Positions 52,303 to 61,601 of a stretch of DNA of 64,000 nucleotides are shown in pieces; positions within the stretch are counted from its first letter, which is position 1, and each line of letters opens with the position of its first letter. Source of the stretch: Mucilaginibacter cryoferens (GTDB lineage Bacteria; Bacteroidota; Bacteroidia; Sphingobacteriales; Sphingobacteriaceae); NCBI RefSeq assembly GCF_014205845.1, contig NZ_JACHCR010000009.1, positions 182,875 through 246,874 on the forward strand. The letters are read 5' to 3'. The notes below the pieces were generated by a model. It was given only the letters and a program-made list of their open reading frames with translations, did not search any database and was not told where the DNA came from. Position numbers and translations under genes: made by a program.

Positions 52303-54921
52303 TTATCTTAAAATGGTAACCCAGCCGCTAAGTTTGGTGTTTTTAAACCCAAGGTCGATAACATAATAATAAGTGGCCGACGGCAATGGCCTGCCATTAA
52401 ATACTCCCCGCCAGGCATTATTATAATTTTTTGCCTGGTAAACAGGTGAGCCATAACGGTTAAAAACAGTAAGGAAACTATTGGGATAGCTGGCAATGCC
52501 AGATATAAACCAGGTATCATTTACACCATCGCCATTGGGTGTAAAGCTATTGGGGATGGTTAACCGGGTAACAATATTTACAATTAAGGGTTCGCTAATG
52601 GCCGGTGCAGAGCAGACGGCATCTGTTGTTATTGCACAGGTAACCTGGTCGGCATTGGCAAACGTATTTGCTGTAAAAACATTACTGTTTAAACCGGTAT
52701 TAATGTTATTAACCTGCCACTGATAGGTTATTGTGCCGCTGGTGCCTGTTGTTGCAGCATTAAAAGTAATTGGTGTGCCGGCAAATACACCATTGGTAGA
52801 TGCTGTTATAGATACCGTGGGTGTAGACGGGCTTATTAAGCTCACTATAATATGGTTAGATGTAGCTTTAGCTATATCGGGACACTCATTATTATTGGTT
52901 ACAGTACACGCCACAATATCATTATTAGATAGCGTACCGCTTGCAAAAACCGAATTGTTTGTACCCGTGTTTACACCATTTAACTGCCACTGATAGGTAG
53001 GGTTTGCACCTGTATTAGTAGTAGTTGCCGTAAATGTAACTGCCGAACCTGCACACTTACCGGCATAGTTTGCAGTAATATTTACGACCGGATACGGTGG
53101 AACGCTAACGGCGAACGTTTGAGAAACCGGGGTAGCAGAAACATACAATGGCGGATTGGCATTTTGCATCGCCTTAATGGTTACACTTCCGGCTCCTGTA
53201 ATGTGTATTACCCCCTGCGAAGAAACTGTGGCTACCGCAGGATTATTGCTGGTGTAAGTGATTGGAATAACCGAATTTGAACTGACCACATCGGCAGGAA
53301 AATCTGCCTGACAAATGGTTTTGCCGGCAATAGGCGGCATATATAAGTAAAGAGTTTCAACTACAGTTAACGTTTGGGTTACAGGCGCGGCATCATCGTA
53401 ATTGGCGTTACCTGCCTGGTGAGCGGTAATATAGGTAACCCCTGGTGCAATTACATGTACCAATCCGTTTGATGCAATAGTGGCAACAGCCGGATTACTA
53501 CTGGTGTAGGTAATAGGCGTTTCCTGATTGGTGCTGCTTGCTTTAGGATCGTAGTTGTTATTGGCATCCAGCAGGGGTAATTGCAGCGGCAGCGTTATTA
53601 CCGATGGTAATTTATCAGCAACATTTTGCGCCAATAAAACCGATACGGTATTTGCACCATTGTTTCCAACTACCAGGTCGGCGCGGTGGTTACCATCAAT
53701 ATCTGCAACTACCAGGCTTCGTGGCTGGGTGCCGGCCAAAAAATCAACCGCTGTGTTAAAGTTGATATTACCTGCCGAACCAGAATTGATAAAAACCGAA
53801 GCATTATTACTTAACTGGTTGGCTACCACCAGGTCGGGCTTGCCATCGCCATCAATGTCTGCGGCGGCTATGCTGAATGGATTTGTGCCTGCCGAAAAGT
53901 CTTTACGCGCGCCGAATGATATTGCCCCGGCAGTACCTATGTTTTTTAATACAGATATGGTGCCGTTTACATTATTATTGGCCGCTGCAATATCCGGCTT
54001 TCCGTCGCCGTCTACATCTGCAATTACGGTGCTTTCTGTACCAAACCCGGCAGCCAGCGGATAAGCAATGCTGGCATTAAAACTGATGTTTCCGGCGGTT
54101 GATGAGTTTTTAAGCACGCATACATTACCATCCTGGCAGGCTACCACTACATCTGGTTTACCGTCGGCATCCAGATCTCCAATGCTAAGTCCGCGAGGGA
54201 AAGAGGTAACGGTAAAATCGTTTTTCGCCGCAAAAGAAAACAAGCCTGGCGACGATGTGTTTTTCAGTACAGAAATAGTGCCGGGATAATCCTTCTCGTT
54301 AGTTACCACAATATCTGGTTTACCATCTGCATCCAGGTCACTAATGGCAACACCATAGGCCCCCTGGCCGGTATTAAGTACCGTTTGTAGCTGAAAACTT
54401 AGCTGGTTTACAACGCTGATGTTTTTAAATATGGTAACCGTATTGGCGTTAAAATTGGTTACAACCAAATCGGGCTTGCCGTCGCCATCCAGGTCTTCGG
54501 CCATTATTCCAATGGAGTAATCGTTCACTGCATATTTTAATGGTGCATCAAAGGATACCACACCTGGTGTACTGTTGTTTTTAAAAACAGATATATTACT
54601 ACCTCCGCCGTTTACAACTGCTAAATCTACCTTGCCATCGCCATCGAGGTCTTTAGCGGTAATGCCATACACATTGCTGCCCGAAAAAATATCTACCTTA
54701 TTTACAAACGAGTTTGCTGTAAACGCATTAACACTCTGTATTACTTGCCTGGGTTTTACGTTGTTGATACTATTAGGTGCAAGTTTAATAACAAATCTGG
54801 CTGTGGTATCAATAGCCCCGCTTTTGGGAATAAAAGAATGAATGGTGGCCACCGAAGTAACACCGGGGATAAAGCAAATTAACAATAATAAAATAAACGG
54901 CCATTTAATATACATGTTCAT
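52303..54921 (-). CDS. Large secreted VCBS/FG-GAP repeat protein with type B T9SS sorting domain
   Basis: The 872-residue protein has a signal peptide (about 1-24). Seven calcium-binding-type FG-GAP/VCBS repeats follow (about 90-430), with motifs such as DLDGDGKVDLAVVN, DLDADGKPDIVVTN and DIDGNHRADLVVGN. Two Big_2-like Ig domains (about 440-605; YTSSNPAVATI, YTSNNPAVATV) and two further Ig/PKD-like domains (YQWQLNGVNTG, YQWQVNNINTG) come next. The end is the gliding-motility/CHU_C type domain starting IPNSFTPNGDGVNDTW and closing SGWVTILR. This marks export by the type IX system and attachment to the cell surface. It is probably a surface adhesin or structural protein. Confidence 0.9.
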   Translation of the reverse strand: MNMYIKWPFILLLLICFIPGVTSVATIHSFIPKSGAIDTTARFVIKLAPNSINNVKPRQVIQSVNAFTANSFVNKVDIFSGSNVYGITAKDLDGDGKVDLAVVNGGGSNISVFKNNSTPGVVSFDAPLKYAVNDYSIGIMAEDLDGDGKPDLVVTNFNANTVTIFKNISVVNQLSFQLQTVLNTGQGAYGVAISDLDADGKPDIVVTNEKDYPGTISVLKNTSSPGLFSFAAKNDFTVTSFPRGLSIGDLDADGKPDVVVACQDGNVCVLKNSSTAGNISFNASIAYPLAAGFGTESTVIADVDGDGKPDIAAANNNVNGTISVLKNIGTAGAISFGARKDFSAGTNPFSIAAADIDGDGKPDLVVANQLSNNASVFINSGSAGNINFNTAVDFLAGTQPRSLVVADIDGNHRADLVVGNNGANTVSVLLAQNVADKLPSVITLPLQLPLLDANNNYDPKASSTNQETPITYTSSNPAVATIASNGLVHVIAPGVTYITAHQAGNANYDDAAPVTQTLTVVETLYLYMPPIAGKTICQADFPADVVSSNSVIPITYTSNNPAVATVSSQGVIHITGAGSVTIKAMQNANPPLYVSATPVSQTFAVSVPPYPVVNITANYAGKCAGSAVTFTATTTNTGANPTYQWQLNGVNTGTNNSVFASGTLSNNDIVACTVTNNNECPDIAKATSNHIIVSLISPSTPTVSITASTNGVFAGTPITFNAATTGTSGTITYQWQVNNINTGLNSNVFTANTFANADQVTCAITTDAVCSAPAISEPLIVNIVTRLTIPNSFTPNGDGVNDTWFISGIASYPNSFLTVFNRYGSPVYQAKNYNNAWRGVFNGRPLPSATYYYVIDLGFKNTKLSGWVTILR

Positions 54922-55294
54922 GCAGGCGTAGATTTCCGTGATAAGGAGGTGCTAAAATAACGCTTTTGTTATGAACGCCCTAACAAGCCCGATAAAAAGA
55001 TGCGTTTGGAGTTGCAGCTTGTAAAGTAAGATGTTTTTGCAAATTACAAATCTGTATAGCTATTTTAGCACGGGTTACATCAGTTTGTTAGTGTTCGGGT
55101 TTTCTCAAAAAAAAGGTGTTCAGAGCGTTCGGGGGTGACCCTTTGTTTAAATTTAACTAATTGATTATCAGCATATTTAAAAACTTGGTTTAAAATAGCC
55201 GAACACTTAATTTTCTGATTATTAGATTGATATAAAATGTCTTAAACAAAAAAAACGAATACACTCAAAAAAGCGAACACCTGCATTTCTACCT
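54922..55294. other. 373-bp spacer with clustered GTGTTCG/CGAACAC words
   Basis: This region lies between the helicase stop and the VCBS-repeat gene start, both on the minus strand. gtgttcggg (55091-55099), ggtgttcag (55115-55123), gcgttcggg (55125-55133), ccgaacac (55199-55206) and gcgaacacc (55273-55281) fall within 190 bp. The first three and the last two are in opposite orientation, so the block could fold. The core resembles the end of the MITE-like element at 47351. No gene is seen. Confidence 0.45.
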
Positions 55295-57919
55295 CTAAAA
55301 TCCTCTTTTTCTGCTGATGCCCGGTTTCTGGTCCTTCTTTTTATCGTCCGGAGCGCCAACACCTTCGGCGCCATAGCTACGGGCCATTTTGGCAATACGT
55401 TCTTCCATCGTTTCGGTGGTCAGTTTTTCTCTGCCCAGGCTATCTACCATAATAGGGAACGCAAATGGGGTAGGGCGCTCAATATTTTTGAGGATGATAT
55501 TTTGGGTGGCTATACGCTGCAACGCCGCCCGCAATCTAAACTCCTCCAGCTGAAAGGCAAGTGCCTCGTTATAAGCTTGCCGTACCAGTAGGTTATCCGG
55601 TTCATATTCGGTAAATACCTCAAACAGCAGCGAGGTAGAGGCTTGTAAATGTTTATTCTTCACCTGCTGACCGGGGTAGCCGGTGAATACCAAGCCACCA
55701 ATATGGGCTATATCCCTAAACCTCCTGCGGGCCATCTCATTGGCGTTAAGGCTATGCTGAATATCATCTATCAGGTTATCTATAGAAAAGAAACCGGCAT
55801 CTTCCAGTATCTCCTCAATGGGTACGTCTTCGTCGGTAAGTAGCTCAAAACCATAGTCGTTCATGGCTATGCTGAAGCTTGCATTTTTTATTTTACTGAT
55901 CCTGAAGGCCAGCAGGGATGCCATGCCCTCGTGCACCAGTCGCCCCTCAAAAGGGTAAAACAATAGGTGGTGCCCCTCCCGTGATTTAAACGATTCGATC
56001 AAAAATTCGTGGCTCTGCGGCAGGTGCGACAATTCCTGTTGCAGCTTAAATAATGGTTTGAGGGCTATAACTTCTACATCCTTTTCAATGCCATGCGCTA
56101 CCTCATCCAGCTTATCCCTAAACACAGCCGATAGCTGCGACGACAGTGGCATCCGTCCGCCATTCCAGCTCGGGATCAGTCCTTTGGTCGAGTTCGATTT
56201 TTTAACATAGGCGGTCATCTCCTTTACCCTGATAAACTCCAGGCTGCGGCCTGCAAACCAAAAAGTGTTACCAGGTTTAAGTTTAGATATAAATGATTCT
56301 TCGATAGTGCCCAGGCTGCCGCCGCTCAACCATTTCACCCTGATGCTCAGTTCGCTGGTAATTGTGCCGATGCTTAACCTGTGCCGCATAGCCACCCGGC
56401 GATTGTTTACTTTGTACAGGCCGCTCTCTATTTCTACCTTTAAAAATTCATCGTACTGGGCCAGTGTTTTGCCGCCGGTGGTAATGAAATCCAACAGCTG
56501 GCCAAATTCATTGCGGGTAATATCGGCAAAGGCGTAGGTTCCTTTTACCTCTTTAAAGAGTTCATCGGCCCTAAAACCATCTGATACGGCAAGGGTAACC
56601 ATGTACTGAATAAGTACATCCATGGTCAGCAACATCGGGTCGCGGCTTTCGAAGATACCTTTGCGGATGCCTTCCTTCAGGGCTGCACCTTCCAGCAGTT
56701 CCAGCGAATGCGTTGGCACAAAATATGCACGTGATACCGCTCCCGGGTGGTGCCCGCTTCGCCCTGCGCGTTGCATAAAGCGGGCTACGCCTTTAGGGCT
56801 GCCAACCTGTATAACGGTGTCGACAGGGCGAAAATCTACCCCCAGATCAAGGCTTGAGGTGCATACCACCAGCTTTAATGCTTCGGCATGCAGGGCTTGT
56901 TCTACCCAGTTACGCAGTTCATTATCCAGCGAGCCATGATGCATGGCCATGATGCCTGCATACTCGGGGTAATTATCTAAAATGGCATGGTACCAGATCT
57001 CAGATTGCGACCGGGTATTGGTAAATATCAGCGTGGTTTTACTGCGGGCAACTATCTCCATTACCTGCGGCAACAGCTTTAAGCCAATATGGCCGGCCCA
57101 CGAGTAGTTTTCCACATTATCCGGAATGATGGATTTGATCTCCAGCTTCTTTTCCAGGTTTGCCCGTACCATTTTAATTTGCTCCGGAGGGAAATTATTG
57201 CCTAGTAATACCTCTGCGGCCTGTTCTAAATTGCCAATGGTTGCGCTAATACCCCAGATTTTTAATGAGGTTCGGGGAGCGGGTTGCCGGGGGCGGGGGA
57301 CTGGTATCCCGCTGCTGGGTGTCAGCTCCGGGGTCTTAATTCCCGAACCTCGCTCCCCGCTCCCCGAACCCAATACTTTCAACTTAGACAAGCCCAACTC
57401 CACCTGTACGCCTCGTTTGGTGCCCAGTAATTCGTGCCATTCATCTATAACCACCACCTCCAGATTGCTGAACATTTTGGGATAATCTTTTTGGGCCAGC
57501 ATCAGGTGCAAGCTTTCGGGAGTGGTTAGTAATACTTCAGGAAGTTTTTTCTTGAGGGCCGCTTTTTCGGCTGCTGAGGTATCGCCTGTACGGGTGGCAA
57601 TGCGCCAGGGCAGCCCCATTTCGTCACAAGCTTCCTGCATTGCCTTGCGGATATCATTAGTTAACGCGCGCAGTGGGGTTATCCACAGCATAAGCAGGCC
57701 ATTGTTCTTTTGCGTGGTATAGGTATCGGGGTATTTGTTGATGAAATCGGCTAAAAAAGGCAAAAAAAGGGCATAGGTTTTACCGCTGCCTGTAGGCGCG
57801 TTAAGCAAACCCGAGTATCCGGCCAGGTAAGTGGCTTCCATTTCCTGTTGAAAAGGGAACTGCTGCCAGTTTTTTTGCTTATACCATTGCCTAATTACCT
57901 GCGGACCTTTTGCTATCAT
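55295..57919 (-). CDS. Ligase-associated-type DEXH box DNA helicase (Lhr-like) with in-frame palindromic insertion
   Basis: The 874-residue superfamily 2 helicase has Walker A APTGSGKT (41-48), DEWH (159-162) and SATIGN. The helicase C-terminal motifs are TLIFTNTRSQSE and QRAGRSGHHPGAVSRAYFV. A long C-terminal Lhr-core region follows (VKWLSGGSLGTIEESF, LLFYPFEGRLVHEGMA). The family works in DNA repair, usually beside an ATP-dependent ligase, an exonuclease and a phosphoesterase; none of these lies in the neighbourhood here. Residues 184-217 (GSGSGERGSG...PAPRT) are encoded by a 102-bp palindromic repeat and do not belong to the family fold. The frame stays open, so the gene may still be functional. 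Confidence 0.9.
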   Translation of the reverse strand: MIAKGPQVIRQWYKQKNWQQFPFQQEMEATYLAGYSGLLNAPTGSGKTYALFLPFLADFINKYPDTYTTQKNNGLLMLWITPLRALTNDIRKAMQEACDEMGLPWRIATRTGDTSAAEKAALKKKLPEVLLTTPESLHLMLAQKDYPKMFSNLEVVVIDEWHELLGTKRGVQVELGLSKLKVLGSGSGERGSGIKTPELTPSSGIPVPRPRQPAPRTSLKIWGISATIGNLEQAAEVLLGNNFPPEQIKMVRANLEKKLEIKSIIPDNVENYSWAGHIGLKLLPQVMEIVARSKTTLIFTNTRSQSEIWYHAILDNYPEYAGIMAMHHGSLDNELRNWVEQALHAEALKLVVCTSSLDLGVDFRPVDTVIQVGSPKGVARFMQRAGRSGHHPGAVSRAYFVPTHSLELLEGAALKEGIRKGIFESRDPMLLTMDVLIQYMVTLAVSDGFRADELFKEVKGTYAFADITRNEFGQLLDFITTGGKTLAQYDEFLKVEIESGLYKVNNRRVAMRHRLSIGTITSELSIRVKWLSGGSLGTIEESFISKLKPGNTFWFAGRSLEFIRVKEMTAYVKKSNSTKGLIPSWNGGRMPLSSQLSAVFRDKLDEVAHGIEKDVEVIALKPLFKLQQELSHLPQSHEFLIESFKSREGHHLLFYPFEGRLVHEGMASLLAFRISKIKNASFSIAMNDYGFELLTDEDVPIEEILEDAGFFSIDNLIDDIQHSLNANEMARRRFRDIAHIGGLVFTGYPGQQVKNKHLQASTSLLFEVFTEYEPDNLLVRQAYNEALAFQLEEFRLRAALQRIATQNIILKNIERPTPFAFPIMVDSLGREKLTTETMEERIAKMARSYGAEGVGAPDDKKKDQKPGISRKRGF
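57269..57370. repeat. Palindromic element inserted in frame inside the helicase gene
   Basis: ggttcggggagcggg (57269-57283) and its exact reverse complement (57356-57370) bound a 102-bp GC-rich block, exactly 34 codons, with no stop in the helicase frame. It falls between LSKLKVL and SLKIWGISATIGN, which in family members are joined by only a few residues. Low-complexity Gly/Ser/Pro/Arg residues result. Confidence 0.8.
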
Positions 57920-58110
57920 CGTTTACTTAACAAAGGAGTATGTATTTGGTTATATCTAACTACACGTATATGTTGCCGTGAATAAAGGGCTTTTATTTGA
58001 AATTGATGAAGTCAAAAAAAAAGCGTGGCTGAGTAGCACTAAAGTACATGTAACAGCTGTTACCAGCCATATTTAGTTTATAGAATTTTGTAAGCATTTC
58101 ATCATTAAAC

Positions 58111-58149
58111 AAAAACACCCCACCGAAATTTATCCGGCGGGGTGTTTTT
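58111..58149 (-). terminator. Terminator after the M16 peptidase gene
   Basis: aaaaacaccccaccg (58111-58125) pairs with cggcggggtgttttt (58135-58149), with one G-T pair. On the minus strand the stem ends in a T run, 18 bp past the stop. Confidence 0.85.
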
Positions 58150-58166
58150 GATACTATACAGAGAAA

Positions 58167-61028
58167 TTATTTTTTCTCGGGCATTAAAATCAGTTTGATA
58201 AAGTTTTTACCGCTCAGGTATTTGTTGGCGGCATCTTTGGTGCTTTGTACCGTTACCTGTTCCAGATTACCTACGTGTTGTAAAATCTGATCAGGGTTTT
58301 CGCCGTTTTGTGATGACGAGGCCAGGTATCCGGCCCAAAAAATGTTTTCCTTCATTTGCTCGCGGGTGCTGCGTGCTTCTTCGGCAACAAATTTCTGGAT
58401 ATCGGTAGGCTGGGCTCCGTTTTGTTTGATCTTGGCTATCTCATCTAAGGTAGATGCAATCATTTTATCTACATTTTCTGGTGCGCATCCAAAATAAACG
58501 GTGATAGTGTACCTTCCACCAGGCGTTTTATGATAGCCTGCTCTCACTCCCGGGGAGTAAACGCCACTTTCCTGCTCGCGCAAACGCTCAATCAGTTTAA
58601 TGTTCAACACTTCTTCAAGCGCATCCATCTGGATATTGTTGGCATCATTATAATCGTAATCGCCACTAAAAACCAACTGAACGCTGCTTTTTTCGGCCAC
58701 ACCTTTGTTTACTATTTTGGTGATCTCGCCTGCCGGTGGTTGTATTTTAAGATCTTTAAAAGTCTCCTTGCCGTTGGTTGATGGCAGGCCTCCTAAATAA
58801 TGTTCCAGGTAGGGTTTTACCGTTTCTATATCAAAATTACCAACCAATGTAAAGGTAAAGTTGCTGGCATCGGCAAACCTGTTTTTATAAAAGTTATAAG
58901 CTTTATCGAGGGTGGCCGCATTTAATCTTTCAGGTTTGGTTATCATCCCCCTAAAATTATAGTTGCTCAACACAGCCGATACCGTATCCTGAAAAACGCT
59001 TGGCGGATCGAGCCCGCGGTTAGCTAATACCGATTTTGTTTGGGCAATTGTTGATTGCCATATATCATTATCCTTGCGTGGCTGCGTAAAGTAAAGGTAA
59101 ATAAGTTGTAATGCTGTCTCAAAATCTGCGGGCGATGAACTGCCGGTTATACCTTGTGCAAACTCACTGATATAAGGGCTGATATTTACATTTTTACCAG
59201 CCATTTTTTTATCGAGCATACCCTGGTTAAACTGGGCGATACCGCTGCTGGCTATAATTGACGAAGCCATATTGGCCGATGTAAAATCATCATCGCTGGC
59301 TAATGATGAACCACCAAAGGCGTAGCCATTGATCAATATCTGATCGTTACGAAATTCGGTTGGTTTAAGTATCACCTTAAGGCCATTACCCAGCGTTAAG
59401 GTAGTAGTACCAATTAACGAATCGGCTACGGTATTAACAACTTTAGTGCCTTCGGGTAATTTACTTAATAATGGGTCTGACGATACATTATCAATATAAG
59501 CTGTAACGCCTTGTCCGGCCGCTCCTATCCATTGTAGTAGTGTAGCTTCTGTTGGTAAAGTCGCCTTATCTTTTTCAGGCGCTTCAACAATAACTACCCT
59601 GTTTTGATCGCCAATAAAGCTGCCGGCTAAGGCATTCATTTGCGCTACAGTTATCTTATTAATGTTGTTTACGTAAAAATTATACTCGTATTCAATACCG
59701 GGGATAGCTTCGCCTTCCAAAAAGTTTTGCTGGTATTCGCGTACAAAGTTTGCCGATCTGGTTTTATCTCTTTCTTTATATGCATTACCCATTTGTACCA
59801 ATGCATCCTGTTTGGCGCGCTCCAATTCGGTAAGGGTAAAGCCAAATTTACGTGCTCTCTCGGTTTCGGCCACTACAGCTTTAACAGCTCCTTCCAGTTC
59901 GCCAGGTTTGGCTACGGCAACTGAAGTAAACGCGTTTTGTTCGCCCAGGAAGCCGCCATAACTCGATCTTCCAAATAAAAACGGAGGGTTGGGTTTTTGC
60001 AGCAGTTCGCCCAAACGCGAATTAAGCATTTGGTTAAACAGTTGTACCCTAACACTCTGCATATAATCGGTAGTTGTTTTTACCGTTGTGCCGGGGTGTT
60101 TTACCACAATTTCGGCAAGGGTGTACGGAAACTCTTTATCGGTAGCTATTTTAACCGAAGTACCCGGCGCGGCAGGTACGGTATATTTTACACGTGGTTT
60201 CTCACCAGTTGGGTTTTGCAAGCCCGAAAAGTTTTGTTTTATGAGTTCCTCCACTTGTTTAGGGTCAAAGTCGCCAACAGCAATTACGGCCTGCAAATCG
60301 GGGCGATACCAGTCATGGTAAAAACTTTTAATGGTTTCTGGTTTAAAGTTTTTTAAGATATCTTCTTTACCAATAGGCAAACGCAAAGCATAACGCGAGT
60401 TATTAAGCAATACCGGTAAAATCTGTTGTTGCAAACGCTCCTGCGCGTTTTTGCCCCGCAGGCGTTCTTCTTCTAAAACTACGCCACGTTCTTTATCAAT
60501 TTCAGTAGGATCAAAACTTACATAGCCTGCCCAGTTGGCCAATATTTTAAAGCCATTGTTAAAAATAGCGGCAGTATCTGTAGGGATAGGCAATTGATAA
60601 ACGGTTTCGTTAAATGAAGTATATGCGTTTAAATCCGCGCCAAATTTTACACCCGATTTTTGCAGATAATCAACCATCTGATTTTTGGGAAAATCGCGGG
60701 TGCCGTTAAATGCCATATGTTCGGTAAAGTGTGCCAGGCCTTGTTGGTCGTCGGTTTCTAATACAGAACCTACTTTGTTTACCAGGTAAAGTTCGGCCTT
60801 GTTTTTAGGCTCCACATTTTGCCTGATGTAGTAAGTTAACCCATTGGGTAGTTTACCAATAATTACCTGTTTATCTACAGGTAATACATCATTTTTTACC
60901 AGCTGCTGCGCAGCTACCGGTTTACCTTTTGGCGATGCGGCCGGCTTCTTTTTTACCTGGGCAAAGGTGCTTCCCGAGGCTATAAGCAAAGTTATAACCG
61001 ATATAGAAAGCTGTTTGTTTAAGTTCAT
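58167..61028 (-). CDS. M16 family (pitrilysin-like) zinc metallopeptidase, secreted
   Basis: The 953-residue protein has a signal peptide (about 1-23, GSTFAQ) and a full-length double M16 architecture. The N-terminal catalytic half holds the inverted zinc motif HFTEH (H100, E103, H104), with the third ligand expected in the VVLEEERLR helix. The second half (about 540-940) is the inactive partner domain that closes the chamber. It probably degrades peptides in the periplasm. It is followed by a terminator and preceded by the DUF2059 gene on the same strand (69 bp gap). Confidence 0.92.
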   Translation of the reverse strand: MNLNKQLSISVITLLIASGSTFAQVKKKPAASPKGKPVAAQQLVKNDVLPVDKQVIIGKLPNGLTYYIRQNVEPKNKAELYLVNKVGSVLETDDQQGLAHFTEHMAFNGTRDFPKNQMVDYLQKSGVKFGADLNAYTSFNETVYQLPIPTDTAAIFNNGFKILANWAGYVSFDPTEIDKERGVVLEEERLRGKNAQERLQQQILPVLLNNSRYALRLPIGKEDILKNFKPETIKSFYHDWYRPDLQAVIAVGDFDPKQVEELIKQNFSGLQNPTGEKPRVKYTVPAAPGTSVKIATDKEFPYTLAEIVVKHPGTTVKTTTDYMQSVRVQLFNQMLNSRLGELLQKPNPPFLFGRSSYGGFLGEQNAFTSVAVAKPGELEGAVKAVVAETERARKFGFTLTELERAKQDALVQMGNAYKERDKTRSANFVREYQQNFLEGEAIPGIEYEYNFYVNNINKITVAQMNALAGSFIGDQNRVVIVEAPEKDKATLPTEATLLQWIGAAGQGVTAYIDNVSSDPLLSKLPEGTKVVNTVADSLIGTTTLTLGNGLKVILKPTEFRNDQILINGYAFGGSSLASDDDFTSANMASSIIASSGIAQFNQGMLDKKMAGKNVNISPYISEFAQGITGSSSPADFETALQLIYLYFTQPRKDNDIWQSTIAQTKSVLANRGLDPPSVFQDTVSAVLSNYNFRGMITKPERLNAATLDKAYNFYKNRFADASNFTFTLVGNFDIETVKPYLEHYLGGLPSTNGKETFKDLKIQPPAGEITKIVNKGVAEKSSVQLVFSGDYDYNDANNIQMDALEEVLNIKLIERLREQESGVYSPGVRAGYHKTPGGRYTITVYFGCAPENVDKMIASTLDEIAKIKQNGAQPTDIQKFVAEEARSTREQMKENIFWAGYLASSSQNGENPDQILQHVGNLEQVTVQSTKDAANKYLSGKNFIKLILMPEKK

Positions 61029-61097
61029 ATAGTATTAGGGAATATTTATGCTAAGATGCTAAACGAAATTATTAGTTACAAATTGTTGGTCCTTAAA

Positions 61098-61598
61098 TTA
61101 TTGCTTGGCAGGTGTGTCTTTCTTTTCAAAAGCATCTTTCATCATTTGCTCCAGCTCGGGCCTGTGATTGGCTATAGTTTGCTGCCCCAATGCCACCCCC
61201 TTTTGCATCAATACAGGTGTTTTTGAACCAACCTTTTTGCCAAGCGGCGAATTATAAAAGGTAGTTAACTGGTTGAGTTCGTCTTCAGTAAATTCTGCAG
61301 CGTACATTTTTGCCAGGTCGTCTTTCAAAACATCCCAGGAGTAATACTTGCTCATAAATTTCTTCATTACATCAATAAATGCTTCCCGCTTTGCTTCGGG
61401 GATCTGGGCCGTTGATGCACCTATCATATTTTCAATCATGCCGTTAAATTGGGTATTTATCCCTGTAGCTATTAAAAATTGCTCGGCCGATTTCAGGTGC
61501 GATGGAGTAAAGGTGGTTGAAGTAGTTTGTGCGTTTACGCTTGCTGTACTAAATAACAACGCCCATATTAAGGCGATAAGGGCTGGTTTAAATTTCAT
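61098..61598 (-). CDS. DUF2059 periplasmic protein
   Basis: The 166-residue exported protein has a signal peptide ending at SVNAQ (residue 24). The DUF2059 pattern is present: AEFTEDELNQLTTFYNSPLGKKV followed by a C-terminal helical tail (TIANHRPELEQMMKDAFEKK). Its function is unknown. It starts only 3 bp after the stop of the NagX-like gene, so the two are cotranscribed. Confidence 0.88.
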   Translation of the reverse strand: MKFKPALIALIWALLFSTASVNAQTTSTTFTPSHLKSAEQFLIATGINTQFNGMIENMIGASTAQIPEAKREAFIDVMKKFMSKYYSWDVLKDDLAKMYAAEFTEDELNQLTTFYNSPLGKKVGSKTPVLMQKGVALGQQTIANHRPELEQMMKDAFEKKDTPAKQ

Positions 61599-61601
61599 GT
61601 A

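Noticed and set aside
55295..57919. Helicase as a pseudogene because of the repeat insertion
   Set aside because: The insertion is exactly 34 codons, the frame is open to a normal C-terminus and all helicase motifs are intact.
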